Below the pieces are notes generated by a model. That model saw only the letters and a program-made list of their open reading frames with translations. It was not told the origin of the DNA and searched no databases. Source: Methylobacterium planeticum (GTDB lineage: Bacteria; Pseudomonadota; Alphaproteobacteria; Rhizobiales; Beijerinckiaceae). From it: a stretch of DNA of 64,000 nt. Every line of letters starts with the position of its first letter. The first letter of the stretch is position 1. The DNA is taken from positions 171,755-235,754 of the forward strand of contig NZ_VZZJ01000007.1 in the NCBI RefSeq assembly GCF_008806345.1, in the 5' to 3' direction. Positions 37,722-46,463 of the stretch are shown here, one piece after another. The translations under genes were made by a program, and so were the position numbers.

Positions 37722-38975
37722 TCAGGCGGCCGCGGCGGTGGCCTCGGCGGCTCCGGCGGCGGTCACCGCCTCCGCGAGCTTCGCCTCGAAATCGCGGAAG
37801 TTCTGGGTCGCGGAATCCCAGTCGGAGCTGCGCACGCCGGCGACGACCGCGCCGGCATGGCGGCGCGCGGCGTCGAGGACGGCCTGGACGCCGGCCGGAA
37901 GCGGGGCTTCCTGGCCGAGGCAGGTCGCCGCCTCCTCGCTCGCCGCGTCGAGGCCGACGAGGACGGAGGCGAGGCGGCGGCGCCAGGACGCGCAATCGGC
38001 CGGCAACCGGGCGAGGCGGGCGCCGACGGACCCGGCGCCCTCGCCCGCGAGCATCTGACGGCTCATGGCCTCGAGGGTGATGAGGCTGCCGATCGCATCC
38101 GCGATCTCGCCGCGGGATTTCTCGGTCCCGTTGGCGATCCGGGTGACGTTCGAGGAGATCTCGCTCGTCGCCAGGATCTGCTGGTCCATGATCTCGGCCA
38201 TCGCCCGCATCTCGGCCGCCGCCGCCGCCACGGAGGCGCTCTCGGCCTCGACGCGGGCATTGGCGCGCGCCATCACGTCGGAGCCCGCCGAGACCGCGGC
38301 CCGGCTCTGGTCCACGGCCGCCTGCATCGCCGAGAGCTCGCCCTGGAGCGTCGAGAGGCGGGCGCGGATCTCCTCCGTCGCCCTGGCGGTCTGCGCCGAG
38401 AGGGCCTTCACCTCGCCGGCCACGACCGCGAAGCCCCGCCCCGCCTCGCCGGCACGCGCCGCCTCGATGGTGGCGTTCAGCGCCAGCAGGTTCGTCTGCG
38501 CCGAGATCGCCGCGATGGCGCTCGCCATCTCCTCGATCCGGCGCGCGGCCGAGGCGAAGCCGTCGAGGCAGCCGCCGATCTCGGCGGTGCGCGCCTCGAT
38601 GACCTGCATCCGGTCGCCGGCCAGACGCATGTCGTGCGCGCATTCGGCGATGCCGGCACGCGCCCGCTCGGCGGTCTCGGCCGAGGTCTGCGAGCGTGCG
38701 GCGATCTCGCTCGTCGCGGCGGCGACCTCCTCGCTCGCCGCCGCGATCAGGCGGGCCTGGTCGGCGACCTGGGATGCGTCGTGGGTGATCCAGCCGATCG
38801 AGGTCCCGGCCTCCGAGGCCGCCGCGGATAGGCTCGCCTGACGCCGGATCGCACCGAGATCGGCGCCGGCCGGAGCCGGCACGGCGACCGCTTCGACGAC
38901 CGGCGCGGCGATCGCGGGGGCGATGTCCACCGGGATCGGTTCCGCCAGGGCTGATCTGCGGAAGAAGCTCAGCAT
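37722..38975 (-). CDS. Soluble methyl-accepting chemotaxis protein with degenerate zinc-binding (CZB-like) end
   Basis: Cytoplasmic chemoreceptor, 417 aa from ATG 38975 (431 from an in-frame ATG at 39017). There is no membrane segment. The coiled-coil signalling domain covers most of the middle, with the kinase-contact tip [19 protein letters not shown] and [16 protein letters not shown]. The last ~90 residues look like a chemoreceptor zinc-binding domain: [21 protein letters not shown], and RRHAGAVV match the pattern H-x3-W, C-L-G, H-x3-H, but the first histidine is Cys and the last is Val. Such domains sense zinc or oxidants such as hypochlorite. It should feed a CheA/CheW array not in this window. 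Confidence 0.85.
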   Translation of the reverse strand: MLSFFRRSALAEPIPVDIAPAIAAPVVEAVAVPAPAGADLGAIRRQASLSAAASEAGTSIGWITHDASQVADQARLIAAASEEVAAATSEIAARSQTSAETAERARAGIAECAHDMRLAGDRMQVIEARTAEIGGCLDGFASAARRIEEMASAIAAISAQTNLLALNATIEAARAGEAGRGFAVVAGEVKALSAQTARATEEIRARLSTLQGELSAMQAAVDQSRAAVSAGSDVMARANARVEAESASVAAAAAEMRAMAEIMDQQILATSEISSNVTRIANGTEKSRGEIADAIGSLITLEAMSRQMLAGEGAGSVGARLARLPADCASWRRRLASVLVGLDAASEEAATCLGQEAPLPAGVQAVLDAARRHAGAVVAGVRSSDWDSATQNFRDFEAKLAEAVTAAGAAEATAAAA

Positions 38976-39199
38976 GGTGTCGCGCGTCCCGAGACTGGAT
39001 CCGCGCATTCCGCTCATGAAATGTTCAATCGACCGTTAAGGACGGGATCGGCTCGGGGCTCGACCGAAACCGGGCCGTCGAGGCCAGTCCGTGACGACCG
39101 AAGTGTCTTCAACGCGATAACGAATTCACGCTCGCACAGGATTCGCGCTCTTTTGCGTCGCAAAGACCGGGCGCCGAATCCTGCCAAGACCGAATTCGT

Positions 39200-39227
39200 C
39201 GCTCCCTCCCGGGTCCGGGAGGGAGCG
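39200..39227 (-). terminator. Terminator hairpin after rne
   Basis: A 13-bp stem (CGCTCCCTCCCGG, 39200-39212, pairing with 39215-39227) lies 27 nt downstream of the rne stop on the minus strand. It separates rne from the chemoreceptor gene, and is the strongest hairpin in this gap. Confidence 0.7.
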
Positions 39228-39253
39228 AGACGACCGGCCTGCGTGCTCGCGAC

Positions 39254-42085
39254 TCAATCGCCGGTCAGCGCAGCCTTGGTCCGCGACCACCAGCCGGCCC
39301 GCTTCGGGCGGTCCGGATCGGAGGGCGGCGTCAGCACCACCGCGACCGGCTCGGGCGTCGGCACCACGGGCGCGGTGGGCTCGACGGTCGGTGCCTCTGA
39401 GGCCGGATCGGCGACCGGCAGGTCGATCGCCGTCTCGCGCGGGGCGGCTTCCTCGATCGCCGCGATCGCTTCCGCGCTCACCGGCTCCTCCGCCGACAGC
39501 GTCGCGATCTCGGCGGCATCGCCCCGAGGCTCGCCATCGCCCTCGGACGGAGCAGCGTCCTCGCGGCCGCGCCCCTCGGAGCGCCCGCGTCCGCCGCGGC
39601 GGCCGCGGCGGCGGCGGCGGCCGCCTTCCTCATCGGTTTCCCGCGGAGCCTCCGCGGCCGGCTCGCTCACGCTCTCGTCGGCAGGCGCCTCGGCGGCCAC
39701 CGCGTCCTCGGCATCCTCGTCGGCCTCACCGGATTCCGCGTGACGCTCGTCGTCGCCGCCCTCGGTGCGGCCGCCGCGCCGGCGACGGCGCCGGCGACGG
39801 CGACGCTGGCCCTCGGCCTCGCCCTCGCCGTCCTCGCGCGGGTCGGCGCGGGCCTCGGCCTCCTCCGGCTCGACCTCCTCGGCGGTCCCCTCGATCAGGT
39901 CCTCTTCCTCGATCTCGTCCTCGACCTCCATGGCCGGCGAGATCGCGACGGCGCGGATTCCCGTGACCGGACCTTCGGCGCGCTGCGCCGGCTCGCCTCG
40001 GTCGAGCTGGTAGGCGGTGGTGGCGATCAGGCGCTCGTCGGCCGCGATGGTCACGGTGACGCCGAAGCGGACCTCGAGCTCGTGCAGATGCGCGCGCTTC
40101 TGGTTGAGGATGTAGAGCGCCACCTCGGTGCGGGTGCGCAGGATGAGGTTGTGGCTCGACGTCTTGAGGAGCGCCTCCTCGATCGAGCGCAGGATGTGCA
40201 GGGCCACCGACGCGGTCGCGCGCACGAACCCCGAGCCGCCGCAATGGGCGCAGGGGATCGAGGAGGATTCGAGCACGCCGGTGCGGATGCGCTGGCGGCT
40301 CATCTCGAGCAGGCCGAAGGGCGAGATGCGGCCGACCTGGATGCGGGCGCGGTCGTTCTTCAGGCACTCGTTGAGCTTCTTCTCGACAGCGCGGTTGTTG
40401 CGCTTCTCCTCCATGTCGATGAAGTCGATCACGATGAGGCCCGCGAGATCGCGCAGCCGCAGCTGGCGCGCGACCTCCTCGGCGGCCTCGAGGTTCGTCT
40501 TGAGCGCGGTGTCCTCGATGTCGTGCTCGCGGGTCGCCCGGCCCGAGTTCACGTCGATGGAGACGAGGGCCTCGGTCGGGTTGATGACGAGGTAGCCGCC
40601 CGAGCGCAGGGAGACGTGGGTGGAGAACATCGCGTCGAGCTGCTGCTCGACCCCGTGGCGGGCGAAGATCGGCGTCGGATCGCGGTAGGGCTTCACGACC
40701 TTGGACTGCGCCGGCATCAGCATCCGCATGAAGTCCTTGGCCTCGCGATAGGCGTCCTCGCCCGAGACGAGCACCTCCTCGAGATCCTTGTTGTAGAGGT
40801 CGCGGATGGCGCGCTTGATCAGCGAGCCCTCCTCGTAGACCAGCGCCGGCGCGGTCGAGGACAGGGTCAGCTCGCGCACGCTCTCCCAGAGCCGCATCAG
40901 GTACTCGAAGTCGCGCTTGATCTCGGGCTTCGTGCGCGAGGCGCCGGCGGTGCGCAGGATGACGCCCATCCCGTCCGGCACCTCCAGGTCCTGGGCGACT
41001 TCCTTGAGGCGCTTGCGGTCGGCCGCGCTGGTGATCTTGCGGGAGATGCCGCCGCCACGCCCGGTATTGGGCATCAGCACGGAGTAGCGCCCGGCGAGCG
41101 ACAGGTAGGTGGTCAGCGCGGCGCCCTTAGTGCCGCGCTCCTCCTTGACCACCTGCACGAGAATGATCTGACGACGCTTGATCACCTCTTGGATCTTGTA
41201 GTGGCGCCGGTAGGTCCGGGGCCGCTCGGGGATCTCGGCCAGCGCGTCGCCGTTGCCGCCGACCTGCTCGATCTCCTCCTCGTCGTCCGAATCCTCGTCG
41301 TCGTCGGAATCGTCGTCCTCGTCGGAATCCTCGTCGTCCTCCGCGTCGTCGCCCGAATCCTCGTCCTGCTCGTCCGCCTCGGCGGCGGGGACTTCCCTGG
41401 CCTCGACGGGCGCGTCCGCCGCGTCGGCTGCCTGAGCCGGCACGCTCTCGGGATGCCCCTCGGCGACGGGCTCGGGGGCCTCGCTCTCCGGTGAAGCCTC
41501 GGCCTGGGCCTGATCCCCGGCAGGACGCGCGTCCTCGCTCCGTTGATCGTGCGCCTCGTCGGGCGCGGCCTCGCCCTCCGGGGAAGGACCCGCGAGGGCG
41601 GCGTCCAGCACGGCGTCCGGCAGGTCGGCGGAGGCGTCGCTGCCTGGCGCGATGGCGTGATCCGCCTCCCCGCCCTCGACGCCGTCCTCGGCGCTCACCG
41701 AATCCGTGTTGCGCGCCGCGGCGGGCTCGGCCCGGCGCCCGCGCGAGCGGCGCGACGAGCGGCGGCGCTCCTCGCGCTCGCGGTGCTCCTCGGCGTCGCG
41801 CGCCTCGTCCTCCAGCAGGGCCTGCCGGTCGGCGAGCGGGATCTGGTAATAGTCCGGATGGATCTCGTTGAAGGCGAGGAAGCCGTGCCGGTTGCCGCCG
41901 TACTCGACGAAGGCCGCCTGGAGCGAGGGCTCCACGCGGGTGACCTTGGCGAGGTAGATGTTGCCGCGGAGCTGGCGCCTGTTGGCGGCCTCGAAGTCGA
42001 ATTCCTCGACCCTAGACCCGTGAACCGTGACGACCCGGGTCTCTTCCGGGTGCATCGCATCGATGAGCATCTTGTTGTTGGCCAT
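39254..42085 (-). CDS. rne: Ribonuclease E
   Basis: Essential endoribonuclease, 943 aa, for mRNA decay and rRNA/tRNA maturation; scaffold of the degradosome. The S1 domain is split by an acidic insert (about residues 110-300) rich in Asp/Glu, including a run with EDSDEDDDSDDDEDSDDEEE. The catalytic DNase-I-like part has SIDVNSGRATREHD (about 508) and LIVIDFIDMEEKRN (about 551); the zinc-link cysteines are in PCAHCGGSG (about 609). The C-terminal ~230 residues are disordered, with an arginine-rich patch (RRRRRRRRRGGR) likely to bind RNA. The start ANNKMLIDAMHPEETRVV is typical. Its upstream leader is long (see separate entry). Confidence 0.97.
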   Translation of the reverse strand: MANNKMLIDAMHPEETRVVTVHGSRVEEFDFEAANRRQLRGNIYLAKVTRVEPSLQAAFVEYGGNRHGFLAFNEIHPDYYQIPLADRQALLEDEARDAEEHREREERRRSSRRSRGRRAEPAAARNTDSVSAEDGVEGGEADHAIAPGSDASADLPDAVLDAALAGPSPEGEAAPDEAHDQRSEDARPAGDQAQAEASPESEAPEPVAEGHPESVPAQAADAADAPVEAREVPAAEADEQDEDSGDDAEDDEDSDEDDDSDDDEDSDDEEEIEQVGGNGDALAEIPERPRTYRRHYKIQEVIKRRQIILVQVVKEERGTKGAALTTYLSLAGRYSVLMPNTGRGGGISRKITSAADRKRLKEVAQDLEVPDGMGVILRTAGASRTKPEIKRDFEYLMRLWESVRELTLSSTAPALVYEEGSLIKRAIRDLYNKDLEEVLVSGEDAYREAKDFMRMLMPAQSKVVKPYRDPTPIFARHGVEQQLDAMFSTHVSLRSGGYLVINPTEALVSIDVNSGRATREHDIEDTALKTNLEAAEEVARQLRLRDLAGLIVIDFIDMEEKRNNRAVEKKLNECLKNDRARIQVGRISPFGLLEMSRQRIRTGVLESSSIPCAHCGGSGFVRATASVALHILRSIEEALLKTSSHNLILRTRTEVALYILNQKRAHLHELEVRFGVTVTIAADERLIATTAYQLDRGEPAQRAEGPVTGIRAVAISPAMEVEDEIEEEDLIEGTAEEVEPEEAEARADPREDGEGEAEGQRRRRRRRRRRGGRTEGGDDERHAESGEADEDAEDAVAAEAPADESVSEPAAEAPRETDEEGGRRRRRGRRGGRGRSEGRGREDAAPSEGDGEPRGDAAEIATLSAEEPVSAEAIAAIEEAAPRETAIDLPVADPASEAPTVEPTAPVVPTPEPVAVVLTPPSDPDRPKRAGWWSRTKAALTGD

Positions 42086-42392
42086 GACGAACTTTCGACA
42101 TGGCGGCCGACGTCGCTCTCCTCAGGCCGAGCTGTCCCGGTGGAGCGTCTCCCGGCCCGCGGGCCGTCCTGAGAAACACTCGCGCCGGCCTCGTCACCGA
42201 GGCCGTGGGGGCTGTTGGGAAGGGATTGCCGTCAACCGCCGTACGGCGCCGGTCTTCGGCGCGCCTGGGGTTGAACATGGCCAGGGGGAAGGGCGAACCG
42301 GCGCGACGCAGGACGCGCGCGCTTGCGGCACGAGCAACGGCAACCGGTGCTGTGCGTCCGCCCATTCCTTGCCTGACCTCACGAAACCATCT

Positions 42393-42465
42393 CGGCCGGA
42401 CATACCGGCCGCGAATTCGAAAACGGGTGTGGCGAGGACAAATCCGCCACGCTTGCCGACACCCG
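42393..42465 (-). promoter_or_regulatory. Structured leader upstream of rne
   Basis: Between rne and the next start, CGGCCGG (42393-42399) pairs with CCGGCCG (42405-42411), and CGGGTGT (42424-42430) pairs with ACACCCG (42459-42465) around an inner GGCG/CGCC stem. RNase E in enterobacteria controls its own mRNA through leader hairpins; a similar role here is inferred only. The whole gap 42086-42682 has no supported gene. Confidence 0.3.
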
Positions 42466-42682
42466 CCCGGCCTTGAAAGAGATCCGACGATCGCTGCGGA
42501 GAACCGACTGCGACGGCGCGTCGGAGCGAGGAAGGCTCCGGTATGCCCGCGGGCCGCGAAGTGGACCGCCGGGACCGGGAAGGGGTCGGTATCATTACAG
42601 ATCGTCGCAGGGATTTGGCAAGGGCGGTGACGCCGGCGCGGCGCGCGCGCGTCCGTTTCCCCGGCAAATCCCCGGATCAGAC

Positions 42683-42863
42683 CTATTCGAAGGGGCTGCG
42701 CCAGGCCGGTGCGCGGCGCGTCGCCGGATCGCCGGCGCAGTGCTCCGCGGCGACGGTTTGCCAGGCGGCCGCCCCCGGGGCCGTGCGAGACCTGCGCGGC
42801 GACCGCGGTCAGCGCGAGGCCGAGCGTGGTCGCGAGGGCTGCCGGCACCAGAAGCCTGTTCAT
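42683..42863 (-). pseudogene. Small exported protein gene with a +1 frameshift
   Basis: Reading the minus strand from ATG 42863, which follows GGAAGG, gives a textbook signal peptide (LLVPAALATTLGLALTAVAA). The frame then runs on into arginine-rich, non-protein-like sequence. One nucleotide later the frame reads AAAWQTVAAEHCAGDPATRR and ends at a TAG at 42683. The span is 181 nt, 60 codons plus one base, consistent with a single-base insertion near 42790. It may be a broken gene, or a sequencing error in a GC-rich run. Function unknown. Confidence 0.35.
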
Positions 42864-43164
42864 GAGCCGAAACCTTCCGAGGAGCGCGGTCTCCGTCGGA
42901 TCCCCGAGACCGTGTCTGCCTGCCCCGACTTGCATGTGGGTCGGCCGCCCGGCGCCGGGCGTGCCGTTTGGCGCCTCCCCGCGCGCCCGGTGGCGCACTG
43001 TCGGCATCGCCGCCTCGGTACGCTTCCGGGCCTCCATCGCCACAGCCCCAGAAATGCCCCGAAGATCAGTGCAGCCCTGGGGTCAGATCGATCGAAGGCG
43101 GGCGTTCCGGCACCGTGCGGGTGAGCCCGCGCGGAGTGGCCCCCTCCCTGCAACAGCGCCTGCC

Positions 43165-43308
43165 ATGCATCCGCTCGCCCATGTTCTGGTCTGGTCCGGC
43201 GTCCTCGGCTTCATCGGGATGGTGGGATACGCCTCGACCGGCGGCCCCGTCTGGATGCTCGTCGCCCTGATGCTCGCCGGGATCGCGCTGCTGATCCGCT
43301 GGCACTAG
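43165..43308 (+). CDS. Small hydrophobic membrane protein (47 aa)
   Basis: Unrecognised peptide predicted to span the membrane twice: HVLVWSGVLGFIGMVGYAST and VWMLVALMLAGIALLIRW, with a short Gly/Pro turn between. It ends in RWH. The frame is open for much longer upstream but only this part looks like protein. ATG 43165 has a weak binding site. The 132 nt after it to the next gene hold no other gene; they are AT-richer and may carry that gene's promoter. Confidence 0.45.
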   Translation: MHPLAHVLVWSGVLGFIGMVGYASTGGPVWMLVALMLAGIALLIRWH

Positions 43309-43440
43309 CGGGGGATATGCTGCCTGTGCCCCAGCCCGCTTGATGCACGTTTACGTTGTGAAATTTCCGTGATCGATAGCATTTTGACGCGACATTAATC
43401 ACTCCCGGTTCAGGTTGAAGATCTGTTCCGGGGTTGCCTC

Positions 43441-43737
43441 ATGAGCATGTATTATTCCGTCACGAAAACTCAGAAGGCGGATCAGCCGCTCAACGGAATC
43501 GATGAATTGGTCGGGCGCATACGGCAATTGGTGCGTCATCGTGGATACGAGCGGGACAAGATCGTCAGTGCCATGCTGCGGCGTTACCTGCCCAATATGG
43601 GCGGTGCCGGGTGGAATGGCGAGGCGTCACTTCGGCAGGTCCTGACGCAGGCGAAGCTCGACCAGAAATCGATTGATCATCTCAGCGCCAACGTCGTGGG
43701 CGAGATTCATATGGCCCACGAACGCCTGGCCGGTTGA
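43441..43737 (+). CDS. Hypothetical protein (98 aa)
   Basis: I do not recognise this small, charged, helical protein. It contains IDELVGRIRQLVRHRGYERD and KIVSAMLRRYLPNMGGAG, and lacks a signal or membrane segment. The codon use is less GC-biased than that of neighbours, especially in the first 30 codons. An AT-rich stretch (43340-43420) upstream is a likely promoter region, though I cannot place -35/-10 boxes with confidence. A strong hairpin follows the stop. Confidence 0.6.
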   Translation: MSMYYSVTKTQKADQPLNGIDELVGRIRQLVRHRGYERDKIVSAMLRRYLPNMGGAGWNGEASLRQVLTQAKLDQKSIDHLSANVVGEIHMAHERLAG

Positions 43738-43744
43738 GCGCGAC

Positions 43745-43766
43745 GCCGGCGCCCCCCGGCGCCGGC
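43745..43766. terminator. Bidirectional hairpin terminator
   Basis: GCCGGCGCC (43745-43753) pairs with GGCGCCGGC (43758-43766) around four C residues. It lies between two converging genes (stop codons at 43737 and 43780) and so could end both transcripts. Confidence 0.65.
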
Positions 43767-43779
43767 GCTCGAGCCGCCG

Positions 43780-45018
43780 TCAGGCCAGCGCGCGCTCGAG
43801 GAAGTGGGCCGCCGCGAGGGCCCGGCCGTCGTCCCCGAAGGCCGCGATGATCTGCACGCCGAGCGGGGGCCCGCCGCCGGGCATCGGGACGTTGACGCAG
43901 GGCACGCCCATCAGCGTCCACAGGCGGTTGAACCGGGAATCCCCCGTCGAGGCGTATCCCTCGGGGGCATGGCCCGGCGCGGACAGGGTCAGGATCACGT
44001 CGAACGCCTCCGCGCCGAAGACCGCCTTCAGGCTGCGCCGCGCCGCGTGCGTGATCCGCCGGGCCGCATCGTAGGCCGCCGGCTCGATGCCCTGCGCGGC
44101 GGCGAGATGCGCCTTCAGGAGCGGCGGCAGGGCGTCGCGCCGGTTGTCGTATTCCCAGGCGAGCGCCTGCGCCGCCTCGAAATCCTGGATCGTCCCGTGC
44201 TCCGCGAAGGCTGCCGTCACGGCGGATGGGAGGGCTGCGTCGCGCACCACGGCGCCGGCCGCCTCCGCGGCCCGGGCCGCGCGGCCGAGCGCCTCGAGGG
44301 CGTCCGCCTCCGCCGGATCGCAGAAATCGGGGATGAGCAGGCCGATCCGGGGCGCCGCCGGCGCGCCCGCCGGCAGGTCGATCGCCGGCCGCCCGGACAT
44401 CAGCGCGAGGGCGTGGGCCGCGTCCGGGACGCTCGCGGTGAAGATCCCGAGGGTGTCGAGGGTCCAGGAGAAGCACTTGACCCCAAGGGTCGGGAGCAGC
44501 CGGAAGGACGGTTTCACCCCGACGACGCCACAATAGGCCGCCGGACGGATCACCGATCCGCCGGTCTGGGTGCCGAGGGCGAGCGGCAGCATCCCGGCCG
44601 CCACCGCGGCGGCGGATCCGGCCGAGGAGCCCCCCGGGGTCCGCCCCGGCGCGCGGGGATTGCGGGTCGCGGTGGGGTCGAGGAAGGCGAAGGGCGTCGT
44701 CGTGGTCTTGGCGAGCGGCACGGCGCCGAGCCGGCGCAGCCGCGCCACCGCGGCGGCATCGGTCTTCGGCTGCCAGCCGTCGTAGATCGACGAGCCGAGC
44801 TGCGTCGGCAGGTCGGCGGTGTCGATGACGTCCTTGACGCCGACCGCGATGCCCGCGAGGGGGCCGTGGACCGGCACCACGGGGTTCGGGGCGAGGCTCA
44901 CCACGGCGGCAACCTCGGGCTCGCGGGCCGCGATGGCTTCGCGCGCCAGCGCGACCGCGCCTTCGGGAGTGAGCGCGCCGGCCTCGATGCGTCGACGCAG
45001 GGACAGGAGTGAGAGCAT
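43780..45018 (-). CDS. Amidase signature (AS) family amidase
   Basis: Serine-type amide hydrolase, 412 aa. The catalytic triad of the AS family is visible: the lysine in IAVGVKDVIDTADLP, the cis-serine in GGSSAGSAAAVAAG, and the nucleophile in LGTQTGGSVIRPAAYCG. The C-terminal part ends with LGVQIIAAFGDDGRALAAAH. It is shorter than GatA (about 480 aa), so a small-molecule amidase is likely, not the tRNA amidotransferase. It is next to a second amidase (50 nt apart) and an ABC importer on the same strand, suggesting joint uptake and hydrolysis of amides. The substrate is unknown. Confidence 0.88.
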   Translation of the reverse strand: MLSLLSLRRRIEAGALTPEGAVALAREAIAAREPEVAAVVSLAPNPVVPVHGPLAGIAVGVKDVIDTADLPTQLGSSIYDGWQPKTDAAAVARLRRLGAVPLAKTTTTPFAFLDPTATRNPRAPGRTPGGSSAGSAAAVAAGMLPLALGTQTGGSVIRPAAYCGVVGVKPSFRLLPTLGVKCFSWTLDTLGIFTASVPDAAHALALMSGRPAIDLPAGAPAAPRIGLLIPDFCDPAEADALEALGRAARAAEAAGAVVRDAALPSAVTAAFAEHGTIQDFEAAQALAWEYDNRRDALPPLLKAHLAAAQGIEPAAYDAARRITHAARRSLKAVFGAEAFDVILTLSAPGHAPEGYASTGDSRFNRLWTLMGVPCVNVPMPGGGPPLGVQIIAAFGDDGRALAAAHFLERALA

Positions 45019-45067
45019 GGGCTTCGGGTTCTGTGGCGGGTGAGGGAAGGGCGTGCGCCGGGAAGCG

Positions 45068-46384
45068 TCAGACGCGATTATGCGGGAAGCGCTGCGGCCG
45101 CGACAGGGCCGCCTCGCACCAGAGTGCCGTCCGCAGCAGCCGCAGGTCGGCGCGGTAGGGGGCCACCAGCTGGATCCCGAGGGGCAGCCCGTCCGGGGTC
45201 TCGGAGGCCGGCAGGGTGATGGCCGGCACGCCGAGGCAGGTCCAGGGCACGCAGAAGGCCGGGTCGCCCGTGAAGGCCAGTCCCTCCGGCGCAGGGCCCG
45301 AGGCCGGCAGCGTCAGGATCGCGTCGAAGCCGTCGAGCACCGGACCGAGCTGCGCCCGCAGGGCGGATTGCAGCCGCAGGGCGTCCACATACGGGATGGC
45401 CGAGAGCGCGGCGCCCTCCCGTACGAGATCCTTCAGGACCGGGCTGGTCCTGTCGGGGAACCGCGCCACGAGGGGCGCGAAGGTGGCGCCCGCCTCGGCC
45501 GCCAGGATGGTGCGTGCCGCGCGCGGGAGCGCCTCGAAGGCCTCGGGCAGGACGAGTTCCTCCACCCGGCCGCCGGCCGCCCTGAACCGGCGGACCGCCG
45601 CCTCGACCAGGTCCCGCTGCTCGGTTTCGGCCTCGTCCCAGAGCGCGCCGCGCAGGAGCGCGAGGCGCGGCGCGGGCAGGGGCTCGAGGCCGGCCTCCGG
45701 ATCGACCGTGAACGGAGGCAGCGGTCGGCCATGGCGGTCACCGTCGTCCCGGGCCGCGAGCCAGGACAGGGCGTAGGCCGCATCCGCCACCGAACGGGTG
45801 AACAGCCCGACGTGGTCGAGGGATCCGGCGAGCGGGTGGACGCCCACCCGCGGGATGGCGCCGAAGCTCGGCTTCAGGCCGACGACGCCGCAAAAGGCGG
45901 CGGGGCGGATCACGGATCCGAAGGTCTGGCTGCCGAGCGCCAGCGGCACGAGGCCGGCCGCGACGGCCGCCGCCGAGCCGCTCGAGGAGCCGCCCGGCGT
46001 GTGACCCTGCCGCCAGGGATTGTGGGTCGGGCCCGGATGGCGCCAGGCGAACTCGGTCGTCACGGTCTTGCCGAGGATGGAGGCCCCGAGGGTGCGGAGC
46101 CGCGCCACCACCCAGGCATCCGCCGCCGGGACATGGTCCGCGAACGCGGCCGAGCCGCTGGCGGTCGGCATGTCGGCGGTCGCGATGATGTCCTTGATCC
46201 CGACCGGGATGCCGCCGAAGGGCCCCGTGCCGGCGCGCAGGGTCGAGGCCAGGTGCGTGAAGGCGCGCAGGCCCGGGTCGCGGGCCCGGGCCGCGTCGAG
46301 GCAGGCGGTCAGGTAGGCGTCGGGGGTCGTCTCGCCGCAGCGGAAGGCGCGCAGTGCCGCGACGAGGCCGAGGTGATGCAGCAT
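45068..46384 (-). CDS. Second amidase signature family amidase
   Basis: AS-family hydrolase, 438 aa, clearly related to the downstream neighbour but different in sequence. Triad segments are VGIKDIIATADMPTASGS (Lys), PGGSSSGSAAAVAAG (cis-Ser) and LGSQTFGSVIRPAAFCG (Ser nucleophile). The C-terminal ~150 residues carry the substrate pocket (GFDAILTLPASGPAPEGLAF), similar to the other amidase (AFDVILTLSAPGHAPEGYAS), suggesting related substrates or an old duplication. It lies 80 nt after the binding-protein gene of the ABC importer, on the same strand. Confidence 0.88.
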   Translation of the reverse strand: MLHHLGLVAALRAFRCGETTPDAYLTACLDAARARDPGLRAFTHLASTLRAGTGPFGGIPVGIKDIIATADMPTASGSAAFADHVPAADAWVVARLRTLGASILGKTVTTEFAWRHPGPTHNPWRQGHTPGGSSSGSAAAVAAGLVPLALGSQTFGSVIRPAAFCGVVGLKPSFGAIPRVGVHPLAGSLDHVGLFTRSVADAAYALSWLAARDDGDRHGRPLPPFTVDPEAGLEPLPAPRLALLRGALWDEAETEQRDLVEAAVRRFRAAGGRVEELVLPEAFEALPRAARTILAAEAGATFAPLVARFPDRTSPVLKDLVREGAALSAIPYVDALRLQSALRAQLGPVLDGFDAILTLPASGPAPEGLAFTGDPAFCVPWTCLGVPAITLPASETPDGLPLGIQLVAPYRADLRLLRTALWCEAALSRPQRFPHNRV

Positions 46385-46463
46385 CGTTGGGATCGATCCG
46401 TGAAACAGGTCTGGCTCGCGGCCCCGGCCCCGCGCGGACGATGCTGCGCGGGGCCGGATCGCG

